Below, piece by piece: positions 49,715 to 58,373 of a stretch of 64,000 bases of DNA. The translations under genes and the position numbers were made by a program. Position 1 is the first letter of the stretch. Each line of letters opens with the position of its first letter. Location of the stretch: positions 124,001-188,000 of the forward strand of contig NZ_BMUY01000012.1 in NCBI RefSeq assembly GCF_014650435.1, written 5' to 3'. Source of the stretch: Streptomyces tendae. Lineage in GTDB: Bacteria; Actinomycetota; Actinomycetes; Streptomycetales; Streptomycetaceae. Under the pieces are notes generated by a model that saw nothing but the letters and a program-made list of their open reading frames with translations, had not been told where the DNA came from and ran no database searches.

Positions 49715-51169
49715 TCACCGGTCGGCGAGTCGGTCCCCGGCCGCGCGCCAGCGGTCCGTACCGCCGCGGGGTTCGTACCGGGTCAGCGACTGGGTGCGCG
49801 CCACCAGCCGGCGCATCCCGGCGAGGTCGCCGACCAGGCCGTGGGCGCGGGCCTGCACCAGGACGTTGCCGAGCGCGGCGGCCTCCGTCGGCCCCGCCAC
49901 CACCGGCAGTCCGCAGGCGTCTGCGGTCAGCTGGCACAGCAGCGCGTTGCGGGTGCCGCCGCCGACCACGTGCACGACGTCGACCGGATGCCCGGCGAGC
50001 CGCTGCGCCTCCTCGACGGCCGCGCGGTGGGCCAGCGCCAGCGAGTCGAGGATGCACCGGGTCACCTCGGCGGGCGTCTCGGGCACCGGCTGCCCCGAGG
50101 CGCGGCACGCCTCGGCGATCCGCTCCGGCATCCGCCCCGGCGCCAGGAACCCCGCGTCACCCGCGTCCACCACCGACCGCAGCGCCGGTACGCGGGCCGC
50201 CGCGAGCAGCAGCTCACCCAGATCCGGGTCGCCCCAGGCCCGCACGCACTCCTGGAGCAGCCACAGACCCATGATGTTGCGCAGGTAGCGGACCGTGCCG
50301 TCCAGCCCCAGCTCGTTGGTGAAGTTGGCGGCCCGGCTCTCCTCCGTCAGTACGGGAGCGGTCAGTTCGAGCCCGGCCAGCGACCAGGTGCCGGTGCAGA
50401 TGTAGGCGAACCGCTCGCCCGAGGCCGGTACGGCGGCCACCGCGGAGGCGGTGTCGTGCGAACCGACCGCCGTCACCGGCACGGGGCCCGCCAGCCCCGT
50501 CTCCTCCAGCACCGCCGGCCGCAGCAGCCCCGCCGCGTCCCCGGGCCGGCGCAGCGGCGCGAACAGGCCGAGGTCGATGCCCAGCCGGTCCGCGACCTCC
50601 CGCGACCAGTCCCGGGTGCGGGGGTCGATCAGCTGGGTGGTGGAGGCGTTGGTCAGCTCCGTGCCCTGCTCGCCGGTCAGCCAGTAGGTCAGCAGGTCGG
50701 GGATGAGCAACAGCCGCCGGGCCGCCGCGAACTGGGCCGTGCCCCGGGCCGCGACGAGCTGGTACAGGGTGTTGAAGGGCGCGTACTGCAACCCGGTCGC
50801 CGCGTACAGCTCCGCGGCCGGCAGCGTGGCCCACACCTGCTCCGGGACGCCCTCGGTGCGGGCGTCGCGGTAGTGCACGGGGTTGCCGAGCAGCGCCCCG
50901 TCCGCGTCCAGCAGGCCGTGGTCGACGGCCCAGCTGTCCACGCCGACCGAGTCCACCGGACCCGCCGCCCGCAGACCGTCCAGCACACCGGCGTACAGCG
51001 CGAGGACGTCCCAGCGCAGCCCGTCGGGCGTACGGACCGGCCGGTTGGGGAAGCGGTGCGCCTCGGTCAGTTCCAGCCGGTCGGCGCCCACGCGGCCGAC
51101 CATGACGCGCCCGCTGGACGCGCCGAGGTCGACCGCGGCGTACGCCTTGGCGTCGATGGCGGCGCTCAT
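49715..51169 (-). CDS. rhaB: Rhamnulokinase
   Basis: A 484-residue FGGY-family sugar kinase that phosphorylates L-rhamnulose. The N-terminal phosphate loop DLGASSGRVMVG, the substrate segment GVDSWAVDHGLLD, and the ATP-site TVGSHDTASAVAAVP (as AVGSHDTASA) and HVVGGGTRNALLCQLTAD mark RhaB rather than xylulose or glycerol kinases. ATG overlaps the aldolase/dehydrogenase stop (ATGA), so the rha genes are translated together. Product: L-rhamnulose 1-phosphate. Confidence 0.93.
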   Translation of the reverse strand: MSAAIDAKAYAAVDLGASSGRVMVGRVGADRLELTEAHRFPNRPVRTPDGLRWDVLALYAGVLDGLRAAGPVDSVGVDSWAVDHGLLDADGALLGNPVHYRDARTEGVPEQVWATLPAAELYAATGLQYAPFNTLYQLVAARGTAQFAAARRLLLIPDLLTYWLTGEQGTELTNASTTQLIDPRTRDWSREVADRLGIDLGLFAPLRRPGDAAGLLRPAVLEETGLAGPVPVTAVGSHDTASAVAAVPASGERFAYICTGTWSLAGLELTAPVLTEESRAANFTNELGLDGTVRYLRNIMGLWLLQECVRAWGDPDLGELLLAAARVPALRSVVDAGDAGFLAPGRMPERIAEACRASGQPVPETPAEVTRCILDSLALAHRAAVEEAQRLAGHPVDVVHVVGGGTRNALLCQLTADACGLPVVAGPTEAAALGNVLVQARAHGLVGDLAGMRRLVARTQSLTRYEPRGGTDRWRAAGDRLADR

Positions 51170-53205
51170 CGCAGGAACGCGGCGGCGACGCCGGCGTCGA
51201 CCGGAACGTGCAGGCCGGTCGTGTGGGTCAGGTCGCCGCCGGTCAGCGCGAACACGGCGTTCGCGACGTGCTCGGGCAGCACCTCGCGCTTGAGCAGGGT
51301 CCGCTGCGCGTAGAACTCGCCCAGCTTCTCTTCCGGCACCCCGTACACGGCGGCGCGCTTGGCGCCCCAGCCGCCCGCGAAGATCCCGGAGCCCCGGACC
51401 ACGCCGTCGGGGTTGACGCCGTTGACCCGGATGCCGTGCTCGCCCAGCTCGGCGGCGAGCAGGCGCACCTGGTGGGCCTGGTCGGCCTTGGTGGCGGAGT
51501 AGGCGATGTTGTTGGGACCGGCGAACACGGCGTTCTTCGACGCGATGTAGACGATGTCGCCGCCCAGCTCCTGCGCGGTCATCACCCGGGCGGCTTCGCG
51601 GGAGACGAGGAAGGAACCGCGGGCCATGATGTCGTGCTGGAGGTCCCAGTCCTTCGCGGAGGTCTCCAGCAGGGGCTTGGAGATGGAGATCCCCGCGTTG
51701 TTGACCACCAGGTCGACTCCGCCGAAGGCGAGCACGGACGCCTGGAACGCCTCGGCGATCTGCTCCTCGGAGGTGACGTCGACGGTCACGGCGACGGCCT
51801 TGTCGTCCCCGCCCAGCTCCTCGGCGACCGCCGCCGCGTTCTCGGCGTTCAGGTCGGCCACGACCACACAGGCGCCCTCGTCGACCAGCCGCCGCGCGAT
51901 CGCCTTCCCGATCCCGCTGCCCGCACCCGTGACCAGGGCGACCCGGGTGGCCAGCGGCTTCGGTTTCGGCATCCGCCGGAGCTTGGCCTCCTCCAGCGCC
52001 CAGTACTCGATCCGGAACTTCTCCGACTCCTCGATCGGCGCGTACGTCGAGACCGCCTCGGCCCCGCGCATCACGTTGATCGCGTTGACGTAGAACTCGC
52101 CGGCCACCCGGGCGGTCTGCTTGTCCTTGCCGAAGCTGAACATGCCCACACCCGGGACCAGCACGATCGCCGGGTCCGCGCCGCGCATGGCGGGGGAGTC
52201 GGGCTCGGCGTGCCGTTCGTAGTAGGCGGCGTACTCCTCGCGGTAGGCCGCGTGCAGCTCCTTGAGCCGGGCGACCGCCTCCGCCAGCGGCGCCGTCGCA
52301 GGCAGGTCCAGGACCAGCGGGCGCACCTTCGTGCGCAGGAAGTGGTCCGGGCAGGAGGTGCCGAGCGCGGCGAGCCGCGGGTGCTCCGCCCGCGCGAGGA
52401 AGTCGAGGACCACGTCCGCGTCGGTGAAGTGCCCGACCTGCGGCCGGTCCTGGGATGCCAGACCGCGCACGTACGGCGCGAGCGCGGCCGCCCGCTCCCG
52501 CCGCGCGTCCTCGGGCAGTGCCGCGTACCCGTCGATCACCGCGCCGAACGGCTCGGCCCTGCCGCGCTCGGCGAGGAATGCCTCGGCGGTGCGGATGATG
52601 TGCAGCGAGTTGCGCTCGCACTCCTCGGAGGTGTCGCCCCACGCGGTGATGCCGTGCCCGCCGAGCACACAGCCGATCGCCTGCGGATTGGCCTCCTTGA
52701 CGGCCGCGATGTCCAGGCCGAGCTGGAAACCGGGCCGCCGCCACGGCACCCACACCACGGTGTCGCCGAAGCACTCGGCGGTCAGCTTCTCGCCGTCCGC
52801 CGCGCAGGCCAGCGCGATCCCGGAGTCGGGGTGGAGGTGGTCGACGTGCGCGGCCTCGACCAGCCCGTGCATCGCCGTGTCGATCGAGGGCGCGGCACCG
52901 CCCTTGCCGTGCAGGCAGTAGTCGAAGGCGGCGACCATCTCGTCCTCGCGCTCGACGCCCGGGTAGACGTCCTTGAGCGCCCGCATCCGGTCCAGCCGCA
53001 GCACGGCGAGCCCGGCACCGGTGAGCGTCCCGAGGTCCCCGCCGGACCCCTTGACCCACATCAGCTCCACATCACCCCCGGTGACGGGATCGGTCGCGGT
53101 GCCCTTGGCGGACGCGTTGCCACCGGCGTAGTTGGTGTTGCGCGGATCGGCACCGAGCCGATGGGAACGGGCGAGGAGGGCGGAGGCTGAGGGGTGGATA
53201 CCCAT
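51166..53205 (-). CDS. Rhamnulose-1-phosphate aldolase / lactaldehyde dehydrogenase fusion
   Basis: A 679-residue bifunctional enzyme. Residues 1-400 are a class II aldolase/adducin domain (ELMWVKGSGGDLGTL, DHLHPDSGIALACA, GGHGITAWG), with zinc-type histidines, and residues 425-679 are an SDR (VTGAGSGIGKAIA, NNAGIS, YSATKADQAHQ). This is the RhaE/RhaEW type of fused enzyme, which splits rhamnulose 1-phosphate to dihydroxyacetone phosphate and L-lactaldehyde and oxidises the lactaldehyde to L-lactate. It lies between rhaI and rhaB with tight spacing. The L-lactate can feed lutABC downstream. Confidence 0.9.
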   Translation of the reverse strand: MGIHPSASALLARSHRLGADPRNTNYAGGNASAKGTATDPVTGGDVELMWVKGSGGDLGTLTGAGLAVLRLDRMRALKDVYPGVEREDEMVAAFDYCLHGKGGAAPSIDTAMHGLVEAAHVDHLHPDSGIALACAADGEKLTAECFGDTVVWVPWRRPGFQLGLDIAAVKEANPQAIGCVLGGHGITAWGDTSEECERNSLHIIRTAEAFLAERGRAEPFGAVIDGYAALPEDARRERAAALAPYVRGLASQDRPQVGHFTDADVVLDFLARAEHPRLAALGTSCPDHFLRTKVRPLVLDLPATAPLAEAVARLKELHAAYREEYAAYYERHAEPDSPAMRGADPAIVLVPGVGMFSFGKDKQTARVAGEFYVNAINVMRGAEAVSTYAPIEESEKFRIEYWALEEAKLRRMPKPKPLATRVALVTGAGSGIGKAIARRLVDEGACVVVADLNAENAAAVAEELGGDDKAVAVTVDVTSEEQIAEAFQASVLAFGGVDLVVNNAGISISKPLLETSAKDWDLQHDIMARGSFLVSREAARVMTAQELGGDIVYIASKNAVFAGPNNIAYSATKADQAHQVRLLAAELGEHGIRVNGVNPDGVVRGSGIFAGGWGAKRAAVYGVPEEKLGEFYAQRTLLKREVLPEHVANAVFALTGGDLTHTTGLHVPVDAGVAAAFLR

Positions 53206-53238
53206 GTCTGGCAGTCCTTTTCAACGAGGCGGAGAGCA

Positions 53239-53300
53239 GCGCCCCTGAAAGGGGCGCGGGGAACTGCGCGACCAGCCACATACGGCCCGCAGCCCGCGAA
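53239..53300. repeat. Dispersed Streptomyces intergenic repeat with hairpin
   Basis: The hairpin GCGCCCCT-GAA-AGGGGCGC (53239-53257) is followed by GGGGAACTGCGCGACCAGCC and a CATACGGCCCGCAGCCC tail. From memory this block recurs at many intergenic sites in Streptomyces genomes. Here it lies between rhaI and the aldolase gene, so it could also act as a partial terminator inside the operon. Confidence 0.6.
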
Positions 53301-53335
53301 CAACACAAACCCGGCGGACGCTTACGGACTAGGCC

Positions 53336-54496
53336 CTAGGCCCCCCACCCCGCCTGCTCGCCACCGACCCGCTCGGCGACAACCTTCTTCGCCCACCCGC
53401 AGGAGCGATACGCCTTCATGGGCTCGGGGTCCAGCCCCGACTCCTCCCGCACCTCCCGAAGAAGCGGACGCACGTCCGTGTTGTACGCGTCCATCAACAC
53501 CGCGTTGGCCTCCAGCACATCCCCCGATGCCTGCGCGGCAGCCAGCGCCGCACCGTCGACCAGCAGTGCCTTCGCCGTCGCCTCCTGCACGTTCATCACC
53601 GAGCGGATGATCGCCGGGATCTTCGCCTCGATGTTGTGGCACTGGTCGAGCATGAACGCCACGTCGGAGGTGAACCCGCCCCCGCGCACCACCTCGTACA
53701 TGATGCGGAACAGCTGGAACGGGTCGGCGGCACCCACCATCAGGTCGTCGTCGGCGTAGAACCGCGAGTTGAAGTCGAACCCGCCGAGCTTCCCCTCCCG
53801 CAGCAGCGTCGCCACGATGAACTCGATGTTCGTGCCCGGCGCGTGGTGCCCCGTGTCGACCACGACCTGCGCCTTCTCGCCCAGCTTCAGGCAGTGCGCG
53901 TACGCCGTGCCCCAGTCCGGCACGTCCGTCGTGTAGAACGCCGGCTCGAAGAGCTTGTACTCGAGGAGCATCCGCTGCCCGTCGCCGAGCCGCTCGTACA
54001 CCTCGGCCAGGCCGTCGGCCAGCCGGTCCTGCCGGGAGCGGATGTCGTCCTGGCCGGGGTAGTTGGTGCCGTCGGCGAACCACAGCTTCAGGTCGCGCGA
54101 CCCGGTGGCGTCCATGATGTCGACGCACTCCAGCAGGTGGTCCACGGCCTTCCTGCGCACGGCCGCGTCCGGGTGGCAGATGCTGCCGAGCTTGTAGTCG
54201 TCGTCCTGGAAGGTGTTGCTGTTGATCGCGCCGATCCGTACGCCCCGCTTCTCGGCGTGCGCGGCCAGCGCTGCGTAGTCCTCGACCCGGTCCCACGGGA
54301 TGTGCAGGGCCACGGTCGGGGCCGCGCCGGTGAACTCGTGCACCTTCGCCGCGTCGTCCAGTTTCTCGAACGGGTCGCGCGGCACACCGGCCTGGGTGAA
54401 CACCTTGAAGCGGGTCCCCGAGTTGCCGTACGCCCACGACGGCGTCTCGACGGCCTGGGTCCTGAGCGCGGCCTTCACCGCGGCGAGCTCGGTCAC
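53336..54496 (-). CDS. rhaI: L-rhamnose isomerase
   Basis: A 386-residue TIM-barrel isomerase converting L-rhamnose to L-rhamnulose, of the Pseudomonas stutzeri type rather than E. coli RhaA. Metal-site residues are visible in LLEYKLFEPAFYTTDVPDWG (glutamate ligand, quoted in part), VVVDTGHHAPGTNIEFIV and the GGFDFNSRFYADDDL aspartates. GTG start eight bases after AGGAG. It opens the leftward catabolic operon and is divergent from the rhamnose ABC operon with operators and promoters between. Confidence 0.93.
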   Translation of the reverse strand: MTELAAVKAALRTQAVETPSWAYGNSGTRFKVFTQAGVPRDPFEKLDDAAKVHEFTGAAPTVALHIPWDRVEDYAALAAHAEKRGVRIGAINSNTFQDDDYKLGSICHPDAAVRRKAVDHLLECVDIMDATGSRDLKLWFADGTNYPGQDDIRSRQDRLADGLAEVYERLGDGQRMLLEYKLFEPAFYTTDVPDWGTAYAHCLKLGEKAQVVVDTGHHAPGTNIEFIVATLLREGKLGGFDFNSRFYADDDLMVGAADPFQLFRIMYEVVRGGGFTSDVAFMLDQCHNIEAKIPAIIRSVMNVQEATAKALLVDGAALAAAQASGDVLEANAVLMDAYNTDVRPLLREVREESGLDPEPMKAYRSCGWAKKVVAERVGGEQAGWGA

Positions 54497-54548
54497 TTCG
54501 GGGCTCCTGTGGCATCGGGTCGTGGCCTGCTGCGAGCACGACCATGGG

Positions 54549-54560
54549 TGAAACGATTCA
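54549..54560. promoter_or_regulatory. LacI-type operator TGAAACGATTCA, rhaI side
   Basis: A palindrome with TGAA/TTCA ends lies just downstream of the leftward -10 (54568-54573), where a bound LacI repressor would block initiation. It resembles the operator in front of the ABC operon and is a likely target of the adjacent repressor. Confidence 0.7.
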
Positions 54561-54567
54561 GAACGCG

Positions 54568-54596
54568 AAGCTATGAGTCGCCCGCAGGGGTGTCAA
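54568..54596 (-). promoter_or_regulatory. Promoter of the rhaI operon
   Basis: Read leftward, TTGACA (54591-54596) and TAGCTT (54568-54573) are separated by exactly 17 bases. The -35 is a perfect match to the consensus, so the repressed promoter should be strong when inducer is present. Confidence 0.7.
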
Positions 54597-54670
54597 CCCT
54601 TCCGGCCACTCCGACTGTTCGTGACTCCGTCGTGACCTTCGACTATCCAAAGTTTTTCGACCCGGAACCA

Positions 54671-54700
54671 TTGACGTGACATGGCCTGGCTGCCTAACGT
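54671..54700 (+). promoter_or_regulatory. Promoter of the rhamnose ABC operon
   Basis: TTGACG (54671-54676) and TAACGT (54695-54700) have an 18-base spacer. A start site near 54707 is followed by the operator at 54716-54727. Confidence 0.6.
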
Positions 54701-54715
54701 CCCCGGCAACCTAGT

Positions 54716-54727
54716 TGAAACCTTTCA
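54716..54727. promoter_or_regulatory. LacI-type operator TGAAACCTTTCA, ABC side
   Basis: A perfect TGAAA-CC-TTTCA palindrome placed about 10-20 bases after the predicted rightward transcription start. It shares TGAAAC and TTCA with the operator on the rhaI side. Confidence 0.7.
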
Positions 54728-54772
54728 CGACGCCGTGAGGGCCGTCCCGCCGGCGTCGTCGAGGAGCCCCCA

Positions 54773-56290
54773 ATGACCCACCCGTCCGACACGGGTACGG
54801 CCCCGGTTCTGGCGCTCAGGGACGTCTCCAAGTCCTTCGGCGCGGTCCGTGCGCTGCGGGACGTCTCCCTGGAGCTGTTCCCCGGCGAGGTGCACGCCCT
54901 CGCCGGCGAGAACGGCGCCGGAAAGTCGACCCTCATCAAGACGCTGGCCGGAGTGCACCGGCCGGACGCCGGCCAGGTGCTGCTCGACGGCGCGCCGGTC
55001 GTCTTCCACGGTCCCGGCGACGCCCGCGACGCCGGCATCGCCGTGATCTACCAGGAGCCCACCCTCTTTCCCGACCTGTCGATCGCCGAGAACATCTTCA
55101 TGGGCCGCCAGCCGCGCCGCGCCCTCGGCCGCATCGACCACAAGGCGACCCACGACGCCACCGCGGCACTCATGCTGCGCCTCGGGGTCGAACTCGACCC
55201 CGACCGGCCCGCACGGGGCCTGTCCATCGCGGACCAGCAGATCGTGGAGATCGCCAAGGCGCTCTCCTTCGACGCCCGCGTGCTGATCATGGACGAGCCG
55301 ACCGCCGCCCTCACCGGCAGCGAGGTGGCCCGGCTCTTCGGCGTGGTGCGCACCCTGCGCGAACAGGGCGCCGCGGTGCTGTTCATCTCCCACCGCCTGG
55401 AGGAGATCTTCCGCATCTGCAAGCGGGTCACCACCCTGCGCGACGGCGCCTGGATCGCCAGCGAGCCCCTGGAGGGCATGACCGAGGACGACCTGGTTCG
55501 CCGCATGGTCGGCCGCGACCTCGAAGAGCTGTACCCCAAGCAGGAGGTCACCCCCGGCGAGACGGCCCTCAGCGTGCGCAGGCTGACCCGCGAGGGCGTC
55601 TTCACCGACGTCTCCTTCGAGGTGCGCCGCGGTGAGATCGTGGCGTTGGCCGGACTGGTCGGCGCCGGACGCACCGAGGTCGCCCGCGCCGTCTTCGGCG
55701 TCGACCGCTGGGACGCGGGGGAGGTCGAGGTCGACGGCAAGCCGCTCGTCAACGGTGCCCCGTCCACCGCGATGGCCGCCGGTCTCGCGCTGGTCCCGGA
55801 GGACCGCCGCGCCCAGGGGCTGGTGATGGACATGTCCATCGAGCGGAACATCGGCCTCACCGGCCTGCGCACGACCGTGAGGGCCGGACTCGTGGACCGC
55901 GGGGCCGAGCGCAGCCGCTCCCTCGACTGGGCCGTCAAGCTCCAGGTCAAGTACGCCCGCATCGCCGACACCGTCGCCACCCTGTCCGGCGGCAACCAGC
56001 AGAAGGTCGTCCTCGCCAAGTGGCTGGCCACCGGCCCCAAGGTGCTGATCGTCGACGAACCCACCCGCGGCATCGACGTCGGCACCAAGGCCGAGGTGCA
56101 CCGGCTGCTGAGCCGGCTCGCCGCCGACGGCGTGGCCGTCCTGATGATCTCCTCCGACCTGCCCGAGGTGCTCGGCATGGCCGACCGCGTCCTGGTGATG
56201 CACGAGGGACGTCTGACCGCCGAGATTTCCCGCACCGACGCCACCGAGGAGACCGTGATGGCCGCAGCCACGGGGAGGGCCGCCGCATGA
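54773..56290 (+). CDS. rhaT: Rhamnose ABC transporter ATPase (two-domain)
   Basis: A 505-residue sugar ATPase of the RbsA/CUT2 type with two ATP-binding domains. The first has GENGAGKST (Walker A), LSIADQQIVEIAKAL (signature) and VLIMDEPTAALTG (Walker B); the second has LVGAGRTEVARAVFG, a degenerate Walker A lacking GKST, and LSGGNQQKVVLAKWL. Such asymmetry is normal in CUT2. Gene position divergent from rhaI and next to rhamnose mutarotase makes rhamnose the likely substrate. Confidence 0.92.
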   Translation: MTHPSDTGTAPVLALRDVSKSFGAVRALRDVSLELFPGEVHALAGENGAGKSTLIKTLAGVHRPDAGQVLLDGAPVVFHGPGDARDAGIAVIYQEPTLFPDLSIAENIFMGRQPRRALGRIDHKATHDATAALMLRLGVELDPDRPARGLSIADQQIVEIAKALSFDARVLIMDEPTAALTGSEVARLFGVVRTLREQGAAVLFISHRLEEIFRICKRVTTLRDGAWIASEPLEGMTEDDLVRRMVGRDLEELYPKQEVTPGETALSVRRLTREGVFTDVSFEVRRGEIVALAGLVGAGRTEVARAVFGVDRWDAGEVEVDGKPLVNGAPSTAMAAGLALVPEDRRAQGLVMDMSIERNIGLTGLRTTVRAGLVDRGAERSRSLDWAVKLQVKYARIADTVATLSGGNQQKVVLAKWLATGPKVLIVDEPTRGIDVGTKAEVHRLLSRLAADGVAVLMISSDLPEVLGMADRVLVMHEGRLTAEISRTDATEETVMAAATGRAAA

Positions 56291-57327
56291 CGGTCACCAC
56301 ACCCGAGAAGGCCCCCGCGGCCGACGTGCCGAAGGCGGGCGCCACCCGGCTGGTGGACCGCATCTTCAAGATGCGCGAACTGGCCATCCTGCTGGTCTTC
56401 CTGGTGATGATCGCCATCACCCAGGCCGGCAACAGCGAGTTCCTGTCCGAGCAGGGCATCAAGGACCTGCTGCTCAACGCGACCATCCTGGTCCTGGTCG
56501 CCACCGGACAGTCCCTGGTCGTCATCACCCGCAACGTCGACCTGTCCGTCGGCTCCACCCTCGGCATCAGCGCCTTCGCCGCCGGCGTCTACCTCCAGGA
56601 CGGCGGCAACCCCGTCGTCGCCGTGCTGCTCGCGGTGCTGATGGGCATCGGCTTCGGCCTCCTCAACGGCCTGCTGGTCAGCCTCGGCCAGGTGCCGGCC
56701 CTGGTCGTCACCCTCGGCACCCTCTACATCATCCGCGGCATCGACTCCATCTGGGTCGGCTCCCGGCAGATCACCGCGGCCGACCTGCCCGGCGGCTTCG
56801 TCGACTTCGGCTCCGGCGGCATCTCCGCCGTACCGTGGCTGGCGCTGATCGCCCTCGCGGTGCTCGTCGCCACCGCGTACTACCTCAAGCAGTTCGGCAG
56901 CGGACGCGAGCTGTACGCGCTCGGCTCCAACCCGGAGGCCGCCCGGCTGGCCGGCATCCCGGTCCGCAAGCGGATCCTGGCCGCCTACACCTTCTGCGGC
57001 GCCCTCGCCGGACTCGCCGGCGCCCTGTACCTCGCCCGCTTCGGCAACGTCGACTCCGGCACCGGCAACGGCTACGAACTGACCGTCGTCAGCGCCGTGG
57101 TGGTCGGCGGCGTCGTCTTCACCGGCGGCTCCGGCAGCGTCTACGGCGCCGCCCTCGGCGCGCTGCTGCTGACCTCGATCAACAGCGTGCTGCCCGCCCT
57201 CGGCGTCAGTTCCGTGTGGGTGCTGGCCATCAACGGCATCCTGCTCATCCTCGCCATCGCCGTCGACCGGATCGTCGCGCTGCGCGTGGCCAACGCCCTG
57301 AAGAAGAGGAACGCCCGCCATGGCTGA
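56287..57327 (+). CDS. rhaP: Rhamnose ABC transporter permease 1
   Basis: A 346-residue CUT2 permease with about ten hydrophobic segments. NVDLSVGSTLGISAFAAG is the conserved sugar-permease motif, and GSNPEAARLAGIPVRKRILAAYTFCG (partly quoted: GIPVRKRILAAY) is the cytoplasmic loop that couples to the ATPase. It overlaps the ATPase gene by four bases (ATGA) and the second permease gene by eight. Confidence 0.92.
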   Translation: MTVTTPEKAPAADVPKAGATRLVDRIFKMRELAILLVFLVMIAITQAGNSEFLSEQGIKDLLLNATILVLVATGQSLVVITRNVDLSVGSTLGISAFAAGVYLQDGGNPVVAVLLAVLMGIGFGLLNGLLVSLGQVPALVVTLGTLYIIRGIDSIWVGSRQITAADLPGGFVDFGSGGISAVPWLALIALAVLVATAYYLKQFGSGRELYALGSNPEAARLAGIPVRKRILAAYTFCGALAGLAGALYLARFGNVDSGTGNGYELTVVSAVVVGGVVFTGGSGSVYGAALGALLLTSINSVLPALGVSSVWVLAINGILLILAIAVDRIVALRVANALKKRNARHG

Positions 57328-58333
57328 CACCTCCCTGACGCGCGCCGTCCGCTGGGACACGGTCGTAGGCGCCCTCCTCGTGGTCGTCCTGCTGCTCTCC
57401 TTCGGCTTCGTCGACGGGTTCGGCAACGCCCTCAACCTGTCCTTCCTGATCGGCAACACCCTGCCGATCGCGCTCATCGCCCTGCCGATGACGCTGCTGG
57501 TCGTCTCCGGCGAGATCGACCTGTCGGTGGCCTCCACCGCGGGCCTGTCCGGCGCGGTGATGGGCGCCCTGTGGAACCAGGGCATGACCATCGAGGCGAT
57601 CATTCCGATCTGCCTGCTGCTCGGCGTGGTCTGCGGTCTGGTCAACGGCCTGTTGGTGACCCGTCTCGGGCTGCCCTCCCTCGCCGTCACCATCGGCACC
57701 ATGGCCGCCTACCGGGGCATCGCGCAGATCGTGCTCGGCTCCGACGCGGTCACCGACTTCCCCTCGCAGTACCTGGACTTCGCGGCGGGGCGCGTCGACG
57801 GCACCTTCCTGCCGTACGCCTTCCTGCCGTTCCTCGTGCTGCTGGCCATCGCCGTGGTCGCCCTGCACGCCACGCCGCTGGGCCGGTCGCTGTTCGCCAT
57901 CGGCGCCAGCGAGGAGGCCGCGCGCTTCGCCGGCATCCGGGTCAAGCGGCAGAAGCTGCTCCTGTTCACGCTGACCGGCCTGATGTCGTCCCTCACCGGC
58001 GTCTTCTGGGCCCTGCACTACGCCAGCGCCCGCTACGACAACGCCACCGGCCTCGAACTGTCCGTCGTCGCCGCCGTGCTCCTGGGCGGCATCGACTTCG
58101 ACGGCGGCAAGGGCACGCTCGGCGGGGCGATCGCGGGCGTGTTCCTGCTCGGCGCGCTGCAGAACGTGATGAGCCTCCAGGACGTCTCCGCCCAGTCCCA
58201 GATCGTCGTCACCGGCGTCCTGCTCGTCCTGTCCGTGCTCGGCCCCCGCGTCGCACGGCAGATCTCCCTCGCGAGGGCCGGACGCAGGGCGGCACCGGCG
58301 CCCCCGTCCAAGGCGCCCGCCCCCACCGCGTAA
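57320..58333 (+). CDS. rhaQ: Rhamnose ABC transporter permease 2
   Basis: A 337-residue CUT2 permease, paralogous to the first. The motif EIDLSVASTAGLSGAVMG and the coupling loop GIRVKRQKLLLFTLTG are in the same order, but overall identity to permease 1 is low, so the two form a heterodimeric channel. A short Ala/Pro-rich tail ends the protein. The binding-protein gene follows after 40 bases. Confidence 0.92.
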   Translation: MADTSLTRAVRWDTVVGALLVVVLLLSFGFVDGFGNALNLSFLIGNTLPIALIALPMTLLVVSGEIDLSVASTAGLSGAVMGALWNQGMTIEAIIPICLLLGVVCGLVNGLLVTRLGLPSLAVTIGTMAAYRGIAQIVLGSDAVTDFPSQYLDFAAGRVDGTFLPYAFLPFLVLLAIAVVALHATPLGRSLFAIGASEEAARFAGIRVKRQKLLLFTLTGLMSSLTGVFWALHYASARYDNATGLELSVVAAVLLGGIDFDGGKGTLGGAIAGVFLLGALQNVMSLQDVSAQSQIVVTGVLLVLSVLGPRVARQISLARAGRRAAPAPPSKAPAPTA

Positions 58334-58373
58334 CCCCGTCACCGGCTCCGTCCACCCTCGTAAGGAACCCACC

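Noticed and set aside
55048..57702. An 884-codon open frame on the minus strand
   Set aside because: It mirrors the rhamnose ATPase and permease genes, which have complete motifs, and its residues are Asp/Gly/Gln-rich nonsense.
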